A stretch of 64,000 bases of DNA from Akkermansia muciniphila (GTDB lineage: Bacteria > Verrucomicrobiota > Verrucomicrobiia > Verrucomicrobiales > Akkermansiaceae), in the NCBI GenBank assembly GCA_945874895.1, contig CAMCIC010000008.1:62001-126000 (forward strand), in the 5' to 3' direction. Position 1 is the stretch's first letter, and each line of letters begins with the position of its first letter. The notes under the pieces were generated by a model, which saw nothing but the letters and a program-made list of their open reading frames with translations, was not told the origin of the DNA and made no database searches. The position numbers and the translations under genes are program-made. Of this stretch, positions 27,381 through 37,680 are shown piece after piece.

Positions 27381-30300
27381 ATGCTTAACTCTCTCATTCG
27401 CTGGTCGTTGCGGAATCGTGCAATCATTCTGTGTTTTTCGCTTTTGATCTTGGCGGCCGGCTTCAAGACGGGTCGCGATCTGCCAGTGGAAGTATTGCCC
27501 GATCTCACCAAACCTACCGTAACGATTCTCACAGAATCGCCCGGACTTTCGCCCGAAGAAGTCGAGGCTCTTGTCACTCAACCCATCGAAAACTCGATGA
27601 TGGGCGTGGCGGGACTCTCCCGCATGCGCTCCACATCAGACATCGCCCTCTCTCTGGTATTTGCTGAGTTCGAGTGGGGCACGGACATCTACCGCGCCCG
27701 TCAATTGGTGCAGGAACGCCTACAGGTCGCGCGGGAACAATTGCCCTATGGCGCACAACCGTATCTCACACCCGTCGCCTCACTGATGGGGGAAATCCTG
27801 CTCATCGGAGTAAAGAGCCATGACAGCAAAACCGCACCTATGGATGTGCGCACGGTCGCGGATTGGAACATCCGCATACGGCTCCAGGCCATACCTGGCG
27901 TGGCAGAAGTGCTCAACATGGGTGGCGGGGTGAAACAAGCGCATGTCCAACCTGACCCATGGCGCATGCAGGCCAATGGAGTAACGATCGAGGAACTGGA
28001 AGAAGCCGTGAAAAAGGCCGCATCCAATACCACAGGCGGATTCATCGACAATGGAGCGCAAGAAATCATGGTGCGCAATCTCGCCATGACGGTAGAGCTC
28101 GCGGACATTTCCCGCACCATCATCAAAAAACCGGGAGGACGTCCCATCGCCATTTCTGATGTCGCTACCGTCGCATGGGGCACAGAACCCAAACGCGGTG
28201 AGGCTGCCGTCAATGGCAGCCCCGGCGTGATCATGAGCGTGATCAAGGCACCTGGCTTCGATACCATCGCACTGACCGAAAAAATCGAAGCCGCCATCGC
28301 TGGTCTGAAACCCACGCTCCCCGCGGGAGTCGAGGCCACGGTATTATTTCGCCAACGTGATTTCATCGACAGCGCGATCGGCAATCTAAAAAAAGCCATC
28401 GTCGAAGGTGCCGTGATGGTGACCCTCGTCCTATTGCTTTTTCTTCTCAGCTTCCGCACCACCTTCATCACCCTGATGGCAATGCCTCTGAGTTTTTGCA
28501 TTACCTTACTCACCTTCCAATGGCTGGGACTCAGCGTGAACAGTATGACGCTCGGCGGGCTGGCCGTAGCCATTGGCATGGTAGTGGACGATGCCATCGT
28601 CGATGTGGAAAACGTCTTCCGTCGTCTGCGCGAGAACGCGCAACAAAAGGAACCCTTGCCGAAACTCGAGCTCATTGCCCTAGCATCGGGCGAGGTGCGC
28701 AATTCGATCTTATATGCCACCATCCTCATCGTGTTGGTATTCGTACCGCTGCTCGGTCTGTCTGGAGTGGAAGGAAAACTTTTCGCCCCCATCGCCATCG
28801 CCACGATCATCAGCATGCTCGCGTCCTTTGTGGTCTCTCTCACCGCGATTCCCGTGTTATGTTCGTTTTTGCTGAGAGCGCCCGCGGACCGCACGCGTCC
28901 TCGCGTGCCTTTTTCCAACGCTTCACGGAAAACCGAATCCGATACGAGCTGCTCCTTGAAAGATCCTACCGATGATGCGCGAGCAGAACACAAGGGGGGA
29001 GATGTGATCCCCGATAATCCCCACAACGACGGCCGACTGGTTCGCCTTCTCAAATGGCTGCTGAAATCTACCGTCCTGCGTCTCAGCCTGCACCAGCCCG
29101 TGTTGATCATCGCCCTCGTCTCGATGCTGTTGGCACTCGCCCTGATGCTCTACCCGCAGATGAGCCGCGACTTTCTACCGGCTTTCCACGAGGAAACGGC
29201 CGTCGTCACAACCGGCGCCGCGCCGGGAACCTCTCTGGCGGAAATGGAAATCATCTCTGAAGCCGTGGAAAAACAAATCCGCCAGATTCCCGAAATCCTA
29301 CACATCGGACGCCGCATCGGACGCGCTGAGCGCAGCGACCACGTCGTGCCCGTGAACAATGTCGAGTTCGACATCGACTTTAAAAAGGACGGCAAAGGTC
29401 GCCCTCTCGCCGTGGTGCTGGATGACATGCGTAGCCGCATCAAAACCGTGCCTGGCACCTTTAGCATCATCTCTGGACCTCTATCGCACCGTATCAGTCA
29501 TTTACTCAGCGGTGTCACCTCACCCGTAGCGGTCAAAATCTTCGGTCCCGATCTGGCGACCATCACCCATCTCGGCGAACAAGTGCAGAGGATCGCCAAA
29601 ACGATCCCCGGTCTCTCCGATGCAAAGCTAGATACTCAGGCACAAATCCCCCAACTGCGCATTGAGTTGGATCGTGATCGCGCACTCGCCCACGGCGTTT
29701 CTCCGGGCGAATTGAACTCGGAACTTTCCACGCTACTCGGTGGGGCACAGGTAGCTCAGTTGCGCGAGAACCAGCGCGTCATCGACCTCGCCATCCGCCT
29801 ACCGGAAAAGCTACGAGGCGATGCCGACACCATCCGCAACCTCCCCATCCATACCGTTACAGGTGCCCACATCCCTCTTCATCTGGTGGCTGATGTGCGC
29901 GAGGCATCGGGACCCAGCGCCGTGTATCGAGAAAACACCCAACGCCGCTATGTGGTATCCATCAAACCGAGCGAGCGTGATGCTGGTGCTCTTGTGGTCC
30001 AGTTGGAACAAAAGGTCCGCAATCAGATGAAATTTCCCGAAGGCTATGTCATCAGCTATGAAGGCGATTTCCGCGCGGAACAAGCCGCCGCGAAACGAAT
30101 CGCTCTGCTTTTCGCGGCGATTCTCCTAGTGATTGTGATGCTGCTCTGGTCGTATTTCCGAAGTCTCGTATTGGCCATGCAGGTGCTGATCAACCTGCCG
30201 CTCGCCTTAATGGGAAGCCTGGCCCTGACCTGGCATCTTGTAGGCAACATTAGCATCGCCACGCTGGTGGGATTCATCGCAGTGGGCGGAGTCGCCGCAC

Positions 30301-30629
30301 GCAACGGCATCATGATGATCTCGCACTATCTCCATCTGATGAAACACGAGGGCGAAGGCTTCACCGACTCGATGATCGAACGAGGCACCTTGGAGCGCTT
30401 CGTGCCCGTGACCATGACCGCTCTCTCGGCGGGCATTGCGCTGATTCCTTTCGTCATCGCGATGGGAGAACCCGGCAAAGAAATTCTTAGTCCTGTCGCC
30501 ATCTGCATCGTCGGCGGTCTGGTGAACTCGACCCTGCTCGACTTCGCCGTCACACCCGCGGTGTTTCGCCTCTTTGGCAAAAAGGCCGCAGCCAAGGCGA
30601 TTGCACTCAACGCTCCCGCCACGCACTAA
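27381..30629 (+). CDS. heavy-metal RND efflux pump (CzcA/CusA family)
   Basis: 1082 aa; IRWSLRNRAIILCFSLLILAAG...EVLPDLTKPTVTILTESPGLSPEEVEALVTQPIENSMMG; TM4 region GLAVAIGMVVDDAIVDVENVFRRLREN. Confidence 0.95.
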   Translation: MLNSLIRWSLRNRAIILCFSLLILAAGFKTGRDLPVEVLPDLTKPTVTILTESPGLSPEEVEALVTQPIENSMMGVAGLSRMRSTSDIALSLVFAEFEWGTDIYRARQLVQERLQVAREQLPYGAQPYLTPVASLMGEILLIGVKSHDSKTAPMDVRTVADWNIRIRLQAIPGVAEVLNMGGGVKQAHVQPDPWRMQANGVTIEELEEAVKKAASNTTGGFIDNGAQEIMVRNLAMTVELADISRTIIKKPGGRPIAISDVATVAWGTEPKRGEAAVNGSPGVIMSVIKAPGFDTIALTEKIEAAIAGLKPTLPAGVEATVLFRQRDFIDSAIGNLKKAIVEGAVMVTLVLLLFLLSFRTTFITLMAMPLSFCITLLTFQWLGLSVNSMTLGGLAVAIGMVVDDAIVDVENVFRRLRENAQQKEPLPKLELIALASGEVRNSILYATILIVLVFVPLLGLSGVEGKLFAPIAIATIISMLASFVVSLTAIPVLCSFLLRAPADRTRPRVPFSNASRKTESDTSCSLKDPTDDARAEHKGGDVIPDNPHNDGRLVRLLKWLLKSTVLRLSLHQPVLIIALVSMLLALALMLYPQMSRDFLPAFHEETAVVTTGAAPGTSLAEMEIISEAVEKQIRQIPEILHIGRRIGRAERSDHVVPVNNVEFDIDFKKDGKGRPLAVVLDDMRSRIKTVPGTFSIISGPLSHRISHLLSGVTSPVAVKIFGPDLATITHLGEQVQRIAKTIPGLSDAKLDTQAQIPQLRIELDRDRALAHGVSPGELNSELSTLLGGAQVAQLRENQRVIDLAIRLPEKLRGDADTIRNLPIHTVTGAHIPLHLVADVREASGPSAVYRENTQRRYVVSIKPSERDAGALVVQLEQKVRNQMKFPEGYVISYEGDFRAEQAAAKRIALLFAAILLVIVMLLWSYFRSLVLAMQVLINLPLALMGSLALTWHLVGNISIATLVGFIAVGGVAARNGIMMISHYLHLMKHEGEGFTDSMIERGTLERFVPVTMTALSAGIALIPFVIAMGEPGKEILSPVAICIVGGLVNSTLLDFAVTPAVFRLFGKKAAAKAIALNAPATH

Positions 30630-30672
30630 CAAGCATATCCATGCATCGAACCTATCTCTCCACCATTCCCAT

Positions 30673-31128
30673 ATGAAAACATCCACAATTCTGACCGCCG
30701 TCCTATTCGCTCTGTTCACACAACTTCCCGCCTATTGCGCCGAAGAAAAAGACCATGATCATGCACAGGAAGAAAAACACGTCCACGCAGAAAACGTCAC
30801 GAAAGGCCCTCATGGCGGTCACGTCATCGAATCCAAAGGCGGCTTTTCCTTCGAAGTCACCGTAGACAAGGACCGCAAGGCACGCATCGTATTTCTCGAC
30901 AAAGAAAACAAAATCGCCGCATTGGCGGATCAGAGCATCACAGGAATAGCAGGTGAACGCTCGGCTCCAACAAAAATCACATTCGCCAAGGGTGCGGACT
31001 CCGATGCCAACGTTCTCATCGCAGACAAGCCCTTGCCGGCGGGAGCCCACGTGCCCGTCATTCTCAGCATCAAAGTCTCCACCGATGCCAAGACTGTCGT
31101 GGAACGCTTCGAGCTACACCTGCATTGA
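30673..31128 (+). CDS. small periplasmic His-rich protein of the efflux cluster
   Basis: Signal peptide MKTSTILTAVLFALFTQLPAYCA then EEKDHDHAQEEKHVHAENVTKGPHGGHVIES; 43 bp after the pump gene. Confidence 0.8.
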   Translation: MKTSTILTAVLFALFTQLPAYCAEEKDHDHAQEEKHVHAENVTKGPHGGHVIESKGGFSFEVTVDKDRKARIVFLDKENKIAALADQSITGIAGERSAPTKITFAKGADSDANVLIADKPLPAGAHVPVILSIKVSTDAKTVVERFELHLH

Positions 31129-31168
31129 TCTTACCTGCGAGGATCGGCAGGTTGCCGCGCTTTACGCG

Positions 31169-32500
31169 TCATTTTGCGAGTTCACGGAGCAAGTGTTGGT
31201 TCAATGCGATGCCTGCTTCGAAATTAGCGACGGGGAAATTTTCGTTAGGCGCGTGGATCTGGCAATCGGGCAGAGCAAGGCCTAACAGAAGCGTGTCTGC
31301 GCCGAGGATTTCGCGGAATGCCTGAATGATGGGTATACTACCGCCTTCACGGATCAGCACCGGTTCGCGTCCGAAGGCCGCTTGTAAGGCTCTCTGGGCC
31401 GCTTTACCGAAAGGAGAATGCGGATCAGCGTGGTAGGGTTTGCCATCGTGACCGATCTCCACCTCAATGCTCACGCCCGCTGGGCAATGCGCTTCGAAAT
31501 GCCGCTTCACCTTTTGCAAAATATCCTTCGGATCCTGATCGGGCACCAGACGGAAGGAAAATTTCGCAAAAGCCTCGGCGGGCAATACGGTCTTGGAACC
31601 TTCTCCTTGATAGCCGCCACCGATGCCATTCACTTCCGCCGTGGGTCGCGCCCACACGCGCTCTGCCGAACTGTAGCCGGGTTCCCCAAACACCGTAGGA
31701 GAGCCAGTCACAGCGAGATAATCTGCATCCGAAACTCCCGGGATCGACTGCCACATCGTGCGCTCCCAATCTTGAAGCGGACGCACATCGTCGTAGAAAC
31801 CATCGACCAGAATTTTCCCTTCGGCGTCATGAAGACTCGCGACCAACCGTGCCATCGCCGTGGCCGGATTGGCCACCGCGCCGCCATAAATGCCGGAATG
31901 GAGATCGCCCTTGGGTCCGCGCAAGGTGACTTCCGCGCAGGCGATGCCGCGAAGGCCATAGCCCATCGTCGGCACCCCAGGCGCCACCATTCCCGTGTCT
32001 GACACCGCGATCACATCGCAACGCAACTCCTCGCGGTGGGCCTGCAAAAATGGCGTGAGATTCGGGCTGCCGATTTCTTCTTCGCCCTCGAAGAGAAAAA
32101 TCAAATTTACTGGCAGTTCACCTTCTTCGCGCAATGTTTTTTCTACTCCCAGCACATGTGCGAGCATCTGTCCCTTGTTGTCAGTGGCACCACGGCACCA
32201 GATTTTCCCGTCGCGAATTTCTGGTTCGAACGGGGCGCTGTGCCACAAATTCACAGGATCCACCGGCTGCACATCGTAATGCCCGTAGATCAAAACCGTC
32301 TTGCGATCAGGGCGATGCTCATTCCTTGCCACCACGATCGGATGTCGTGCGGTCTCATGCAACTCGGTGCGCAAACCCATCCCGCGGAGTTTTTCCACCA
32401 GCCACTCGGCACAATCCCTGACATCGGAGCTATGGCGTGAATCCGTAGAAACACTGGGAAAACGGAGGAATCGAAACAAATCTTCTAATTCAAGAGTCAT
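31169..32500 (-). CDS. M20 family dipeptidase/peptidase
   Basis: TVLIYGHYDVQPVDPVNLWHSAPFEPEIRDGKIWCRGATDNKGQMLAHV...LFEGEEEIGSPNL; start set at MTLELED (32500). Confidence 0.93.
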   Translation of the reverse strand: MTLELEDLFRFLRFPSVSTDSRHSSDVRDCAEWLVEKLRGMGLRTELHETARHPIVVARNEHRPDRKTVLIYGHYDVQPVDPVNLWHSAPFEPEIRDGKIWCRGATDNKGQMLAHVLGVEKTLREEGELPVNLIFLFEGEEEIGSPNLTPFLQAHREELRCDVIAVSDTGMVAPGVPTMGYGLRGIACAEVTLRGPKGDLHSGIYGGAVANPATAMARLVASLHDAEGKILVDGFYDDVRPLQDWERTMWQSIPGVSDADYLAVTGSPTVFGEPGYSSAERVWARPTAEVNGIGGGYQGEGSKTVLPAEAFAKFSFRLVPDQDPKDILQKVKRHFEAHCPAGVSIEVEIGHDGKPYHADPHSPFGKAAQRALQAAFGREPVLIREGGSIPIIQAFREILGADTLLLGLALPDCQIHAPNENFPVANFEAGIALNQHLLRELAK

Positions 32501-32722
32501 GTTTCTACCCATGGCGCATGATCCCGATGCGGGCAAGGACAATCCTCCCTTCAAGCGAAAATCATGGGGCTCCGCAGCATGGAACAAATTTGTCACCGTG
32601 TGGCCTGCTTCCTTTTGCATTTCCGCTTGCGGGTGAGGGACGCATGGAAGATGATCGGAGTGTTACCTCGAATGAACCTTTTTCCTCGGCACGGAAGCTG
32701 CTGATCCCTCCCATCATTGCTT

Positions 32723-33403
32723 ATGAAATTTCTTCCCAAAGCCATCGTCGTCTTGCTGCTCAGCGTTATGACCATGAACGTCTGGTCAGAAGAGCTGGAG
32801 CATGGATTTCTGAACCTCGCCAACATGGTGCCGAATGCCGCAGCCTGCAAGGTCACGATCGATGGCAAAGACCTGATGCCAGGAGGTCTCAAGTCCATCC
32901 AATCGACCGGATGGTTCATCGTGCCCAAAGGCTTGCACCAACTCAGTTTGGAAATCGAGGGCTACAAGTCAGCCAAAGGCAGCGTTAACATCGATCCCGA
33001 CGAAACGGTCTTGTATGTGATTTTCCTCCAACAGATCGGAGAAAAAAAGGATGCCAATGGGAAGGAACGTCCGCCAGAGATTCGGATCAAGCGCTGCGCG
33101 CCGCAGCCCTACGAAAAGGGACACAAGCTCCAAGTCATGTCATTTTGTCCCGAGCCTGAGACTTTTCAAATTGGTTCGCAGCAGATCAATTTGGAGCTCT
33201 TTGGCACCCAAGACATGACCACATGGAACGGTGGTGCGTTCGACATCATGCAAAAAAACAAAGTCATTGGCGGCTGTCCTGACGCGCAGGAAAAAGGCGC
33301 TTACATTCTTCTGATCGGCAGCAATCACAAACGCACCTGCGCGGCACTTCTGGTGCGCAGCGAGAAGCAACAGTTGCCGCCTTGGATGAAAGACAAACGA
33401 TAA
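32723..33403 (+). CDS. hypothetical secreted protein
   Basis: MKFLPKAIVVLLLSVMTMNVWS signal peptide; IVPKGLHQLSLEIEGYKSAKGSVNIDPDETVLYVIFL (PEGA-like by eye). Confidence 0.65.
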   Translation: MKFLPKAIVVLLLSVMTMNVWSEELEHGFLNLANMVPNAAACKVTIDGKDLMPGGLKSIQSTGWFIVPKGLHQLSLEIEGYKSAKGSVNIDPDETVLYVIFLQQIGEKKDANGKERPPEIRIKRCAPQPYEKGHKLQVMSFCPEPETFQIGSQQINLELFGTQDMTTWNGGAFDIMQKNKVIGGCPDAQEKGAYILLIGSNHKRTCAALLVRSEKQQLPPWMKDKR

Positions 33404-33406
33404 ACC

Positions 33407-33967
33407 ATGCGCCCCACATTTGTTCTGATGCTCTCACTCGTCCTGCCCTCTGCAGCAGGAAATTTCAACGTGGTACACCTTGCCGAAAAACAGGATCTTG
33501 TCATCGAGATTCTTTGTGATCAACGCAATCAGGCGATCACCCTGCAACCGGGAGGCGATAGCGGCACCTTCACGCTACCCGAGAAAAAGGCCGAATTCCG
33601 GATCAGGGATCAGAGCATCGAACCCTGCAAAGTCGCAGCGGATCGAGCGGGCCGCCTCATCATGATCTATCGCAAGTCTGACAAATTGCTTTGGCATACC
33701 GTCACCAGCAAAGCGGAAAAAAACAAGACTTCGCTGCGATTGATCAATCTGACAACGCAGGACGTCAGCTTAAGCATGAAGGATAAGACCATAGAACTCG
33801 CAGCGGGAAAAGATCACGATGCGGGAGTGTTTGACTCACTGAACCTAAGCGTGAGCTTGAACGGTCAGAAAAAACAGAGCGTGAAAGTCGAGGAACCCAC
33901 GGCATGGGTGGGCATCATCTACCCCACGGATGCTGGGCCCAAGTTGCAATTTGTGGCAGATCGCTAG
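33407..33967 (+). CDS. hypothetical secreted protein
   Basis: 186 aa, signal peptide; 3 bp after the preceding gene, likely co-transcribed. Confidence 0.6.
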   Translation: MRPTFVLMLSLVLPSAAGNFNVVHLAEKQDLVIEILCDQRNQAITLQPGGDSGTFTLPEKKAEFRIRDQSIEPCKVAADRAGRLIMIYRKSDKLLWHTVTSKAEKNKTSLRLINLTTQDVSLSMKDKTIELAAGKDHDAGVFDSLNLSVSLNGQKKQSVKVEEPTAWVGIIYPTDAGPKLQFVADR

Positions 33968-34052
33968 AGTTCGTCAACCATGGCGCCATGTGAACGCCTG
34001 GCCGATGCAGGCGTTTGTGTCGCAAGCCACAATGTCTTCACGCACGCGCCCC

Positions 34053-35207
34053 TTATGGATTGGGGGCGGCCAAAGCTTTTTCCTGCAATCGTTGGCGGGA
34101 ACCGGAGCCATCAGAGTTCGAAAAATCAGCTCGTTGCACCATGAATAAAAAGTATTTTCCGCGCACGGGGTCGATCCAGCACTGCGTTCCATAGACACCA
34201 CCATGACCGTAGGATCCTGCCGATAGACTGGCGCTCACGCCCTGGGGTTCACGAACCACACACACGCCCCATCCCCAGCCATTTCCAGGGGTAAAACCGG
34301 TTTTGAGATCACCCGTTTGCACCTGCGTCATTTGCTTTACCGAATCCTCGCTGATTACTCGCTTGCCATGCCATTCACCTTTACCTAATAGCATTTGCGC
34401 GAAATTCCCGTAGTCCTTGGCCGTGGAAAAAAGTCCGCCATTGCCCCGCGGATATCGGTTCCGATCCATCAGCGATTTTCCCGCAAGAAACCGCAACGGA
34501 GCCACCTGCCATTTGTCTTGCTGTCGACCATAGGAAGTCGCCAGGCGTCTCACCTGATCCGCTGTAGGATAGAAGCTGGTGTTTTTCATCTCCAGCGGAT
34601 CAAAAAAATGCTGCTGTAAAAAATTTTCAAACGATGTGCCAGAAACCGCTTCGACCACACGCGCGGCCGTATTGATCCCACTCTGGCAATAGCGCCACTG
34701 GCTGCCGGGAGCATAGATCAGAGGCAAGCCAGCCACGCATTTCGTCAACTGCTCCAGCGAATTCATGGTGATCTCTTGATCGCGCGGGACCTCGCTCAAT
34801 CCTGAGCAATGGCTGAGGCATTGACCAATGGTAATGGAGGAAGGCTTTCCTGCTGCATCCTTGAGCATGGCGAATTCTGGCAAGTATTTTGCGACTGAAT
34901 CGTTGACCTGCAGTTTGCCCTGCTCCTGCAATTTCATGATCGCGCAAGCGGTCACCGGTTTGGTCATCGACGCGATCCAGAACAAATCATCCTCAGCCAT
35001 CCAACGATTGTGTTCCCGATCCGCATGACCGGCCATGACCATTTCGATCACGCCATTGGCATCACCCACTGCCGCGATACCACCGACAATCTCCTGCCGA
35101 TCAACCTCCTCCTGGATTGCTCGTGCAAAGGGTGTGGGATCTTTCGCGAGACATCCCAAGACCGAGCACAAACTGAACAAAAAAATCAAATATCGAGAGT
35201 GGTTCAT
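34053..35207 (-). CDS. serine hydrolase (class C beta-lactamase/esterase-like)
   Basis: SMTK (SxxK) in WIASMTKPVTACAIMKLQEQGKLQVNDSVAKYLPEF; WRYCQSGINTAARVVEAVSG; GHGGVYGTQCWIDP. Confidence 0.9.
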   Translation of the reverse strand: MNHSRYLIFLFSLCSVLGCLAKDPTPFARAIQEEVDRQEIVGGIAAVGDANGVIEMVMAGHADREHNRWMAEDDLFWIASMTKPVTACAIMKLQEQGKLQVNDSVAKYLPEFAMLKDAAGKPSSITIGQCLSHCSGLSEVPRDQEITMNSLEQLTKCVAGLPLIYAPGSQWRYCQSGINTAARVVEAVSGTSFENFLQQHFFDPLEMKNTSFYPTADQVRRLATSYGRQQDKWQVAPLRFLAGKSLMDRNRYPRGNGGLFSTAKDYGNFAQMLLGKGEWHGKRVISEDSVKQMTQVQTGDLKTGFTPGNGWGWGVCVVREPQGVSASLSAGSYGHGGVYGTQCWIDPVRGKYFLFMVQRADFSNSDGSGSRQRLQEKALAAPNP

Positions 35208-35286
35208 AGTCCAGCGATGAAAATCCATATGAGTGTCGGCTTGGGGCTAGAGAAATCGCAAAGAAGGCGAGAAATCATCATTTTTT

Positions 35287-35694
35287 TCAGTTGCCTAGTC
35301 CCGAAGATGGGCGGGAGCGATCCTCGGCGCCCGCGGGCCATTCTGGTTTACCGATGGGCGGCGATGGTGCGGTTTTGGGTGGCTCGATGGGCTCAGGAGG
35401 CGCGTCAGAGCCTTTGATGATCACCGATGTACTTCCAGCGGGTTTGCCAGGAGCATTTCCCGCATCTTGCAAAGAAGGATCATCCAGTCGGTTCAGCAAA
35501 TCGGGATCGCGCAACTGATTCGCGAGATCGCTCGAATCGTCCGCCACCTTGGTCTCTGTTCCCTGCTCAGAAGTCGCTTCGCCCGCTGTGTCGTGAGGAA
35601 CGACGCCAGCATGGACAGGCTCCTCCACCGCCTTGCGGGCGCATGACGCCACCAGGCATGTCAGAATCCCTACCATCGTCACGCACGTTCGCAT
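35287..35694 (-). CDS. small putative lipoprotein
   Basis: MRTCVTMVGILTCLVASCARK lipobox; divergent from the TonB-like gene. Confidence 0.5.
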   Translation of the reverse strand: MRTCVTMVGILTCLVASCARKAVEEPVHAGVVPHDTAGEATSEQGTETKVADDSSDLANQLRDPDLLNRLDDPSLQDAGNAPGKPAGSTSVIIKGSDAPPEPIEPPKTAPSPPIGKPEWPAGAEDRSRPSSGLGN

Positions 35695-35801
35695 GACCGA
35701 AAGTCAGAAGGACATCCTCCTGTTTGAAAAGAAAGAAATCACAAAATCGTGGCCTAATGCCTTGTGATTCAGCCAAAATTACGGCAACCTAGTGCTCGGC
35801 T

Positions 35802-36980
35802 ATGCCAGCAGCATCGACCATACGCCCATCGCAAAACGACCAATCCCTATGGTTGCTGTCTTTTGTGATCGCGATATTGATGACGTTTGGCATGATGCTA
35901 GGCATTGGTTTCATGGTGCTTCAAACAGAATCATCCTCGCACAGTCCCTCTCTGATCCGCGCTGCCCTTGAACGGGTCGTGGTGATCGTGGCCCCGCCCG
36001 AACTCACGACTCCGATACCTGCCATCGAACCAGCCACTCCGCCCATCACCCGACCAGGATTTGCAAGAACGTCCCCCGATCAAAGCTCGAATCCTCCGGA
36101 ACGAGCGGATTTCATCGGCGAACGTGACACCATCGCGACCAGTGATTCGCTGCCCGTAGCGGGTGCTCCCGAGCTACCGAGTCAGGCGGGGCGCGAGCCC
36201 AGACGACCCGGAGAAATTGAAACGACCGAGAGCCGCGCGCAGCAAGGTTCTCTCGATCATAACAAACTCGCACAAAACGAAACATCTTTACCGACAGCGC
36301 CACCACCCCCCTCCCACACACCTGCTACGGACCCACCGGCCGGAAAAACGGAGGCCGGAAAAACCATGACCACCGATTCGGCGCAACCGACCGCAGCGAC
36401 CGCCGATGAAGCTCCCAAGACCATGGAGCGCAAGGACTCAGCAACGGTTCCCGGCAACCAACTGGTCGAACGGACGTCGACTCCGCAAATCGATCCCAAG
36501 CCCCAAGCCGCCGATTCATCTTCACGCGACATGGCGGAGAAGACTGTGACTGAGAAAGCGGAGCTGCCCAAACCGACACCGCCCGCGAAGAGCGATGATC
36601 CAGGATTTCGCGGCAACCAGACCAAAACAAAACTCAGTGGTTCCATCACCCGTCAAGGACGCTCCGCACTCAATGTCGCCAACACTCCCATGGGGCGTTA
36701 TCACAGCGCACTGAGTCGCGCCGTGGAGGCCGAATGGCATAAGAGCTGCACGAAGTATCGCGACTTCATCACACCAGGCATTCTCACGGTTCGCTTCGTG
36801 ATTGCTCAAGACAGCAGCGTGCGCACCATTTCCGTTGTGGAAATGATCGATGCGGGAGAAGTGCAGAAAGGCTTCACACTCAATGCGATACGACAGGCGA
36901 AAATCCCGCCGATCCCTGCCGATCTCAGGGCCGAAATCGAAGACGAACCGATCGAACTAACCTACAATTTCTATTTCTGA
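35802..36980 (+). CDS. TonB/TolA-like energy transducer
   Basis: Single N-terminal TM, long Pro/Thr/Glu-rich spacer, C-terminal domain (YHSALSRAVEAEWHKSC...GILTVRFVIAQDSSVRTISVVE); followed by exbB and exbD. Confidence 0.75.
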   Translation: MPAASTIRPSQNDQSLWLLSFVIAILMTFGMMLGIGFMVLQTESSSHSPSLIRAALERVVVIVAPPELTTPIPAIEPATPPITRPGFARTSPDQSSNPPERADFIGERDTIATSDSLPVAGAPELPSQAGREPRRPGEIETTESRAQQGSLDHNKLAQNETSLPTAPPPPSHTPATDPPAGKTEAGKTMTTDSAQPTAATADEAPKTMERKDSATVPGNQLVERTSTPQIDPKPQAADSSSRDMAEKTVTEKAELPKPTPPAKSDDPGFRGNQTKTKLSGSITRQGRSALNVANTPMGRYHSALSRAVEAEWHKSCTKYRDFITPGILTVRFVIAQDSSVRTISVVEMIDAGEVQKGFTLNAIRQAKIPPIPADLRAEIEDEPIELTYNFYF

Positions 36981-36981
36981 T

Positions 36982-37671
36982 ATGACATTCTCATTCATTC
37001 TCGCACAGGAAGTGACCGATGCTCAAAGCGCACTTCAAATCGCTTGGAAGTATTTTCAAGACGGTGGACATTTCATGTATCCGCTTTTGCTCTGCCTGAT
37101 TGCAGGTTTCACGATCATCGTGTTCAAACTTCTATCCTTGCGCCGGGGTCTCATCATACCTGCAGAGCTGGTAGAACGCGTGGATCGCTTTGAGGAAAGC
37201 GAAAAAGCCGGCATCGTTGAGCCACTGTTGGCGGAATTCGAACGCGGCAAATCGGCACTGGCCCGACTCGCCGCAGTGGCCGTCAGAAATCGCGGCACAT
37301 CCCAGTCAGAAATCAGCGACGCCGTGCAAACTGCAGCACGTTATGAAATCCTCCAACTTGGGAAAGGCATGACGCAGCTCGATGTGGTCATCGTCGTTTC
37401 TCCACTCCTCGGTCTGCTAGGCACAGCCAGCGGTCTGGCTTTCCTGTTTCAAGAAATGGCCCAATCAGGCGATATCAGTGACGCGCAGCGCATCGCTCTC
37501 GGTATCGCCATCGCACTCAATACCACCATTTTCGGACTTGCGATCACCATACCCTGCGTCATTGCACAAAGTTTTTTCAATCGTAAAATTGAAAGTATCA
37601 CTACCGAACTCGAGTTGGTTTTAACCAAACTCGCTCATGCCTGCCAGAAGCCCCGCAATCCGATACACTGA
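36982..37671 (+). CDS. exbB: MotA/TolQ/ExbB proton channel family protein
   Basis: YPLLLCLIAGFTIIVFKLLSLRRG...LDVVIVVSPLLGLLGTASGLAFLFQEM...IALGIAIALNTTIFGLAITIP. Confidence 0.9.
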   Translation: MTFSFILAQEVTDAQSALQIAWKYFQDGGHFMYPLLLCLIAGFTIIVFKLLSLRRGLIIPAELVERVDRFEESEKAGIVEPLLAEFERGKSALARLAAVAVRNRGTSQSEISDAVQTAARYEILQLGKGMTQLDVVIVVSPLLGLLGTASGLAFLFQEMAQSGDISDAQRIALGIAIALNTTIFGLAITIPCVIAQSFFNRKIESITTELELVLTKLAHACQKPRNPIH

Positions 37672-37680
37672 CAGATTCCC

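Noticed and set aside
27746-29110. 454-aa - strand ORF
   Set aside because: Antisense to the CzcA/CusA pump gene; low-complexity Ser/Arg/Met composition.
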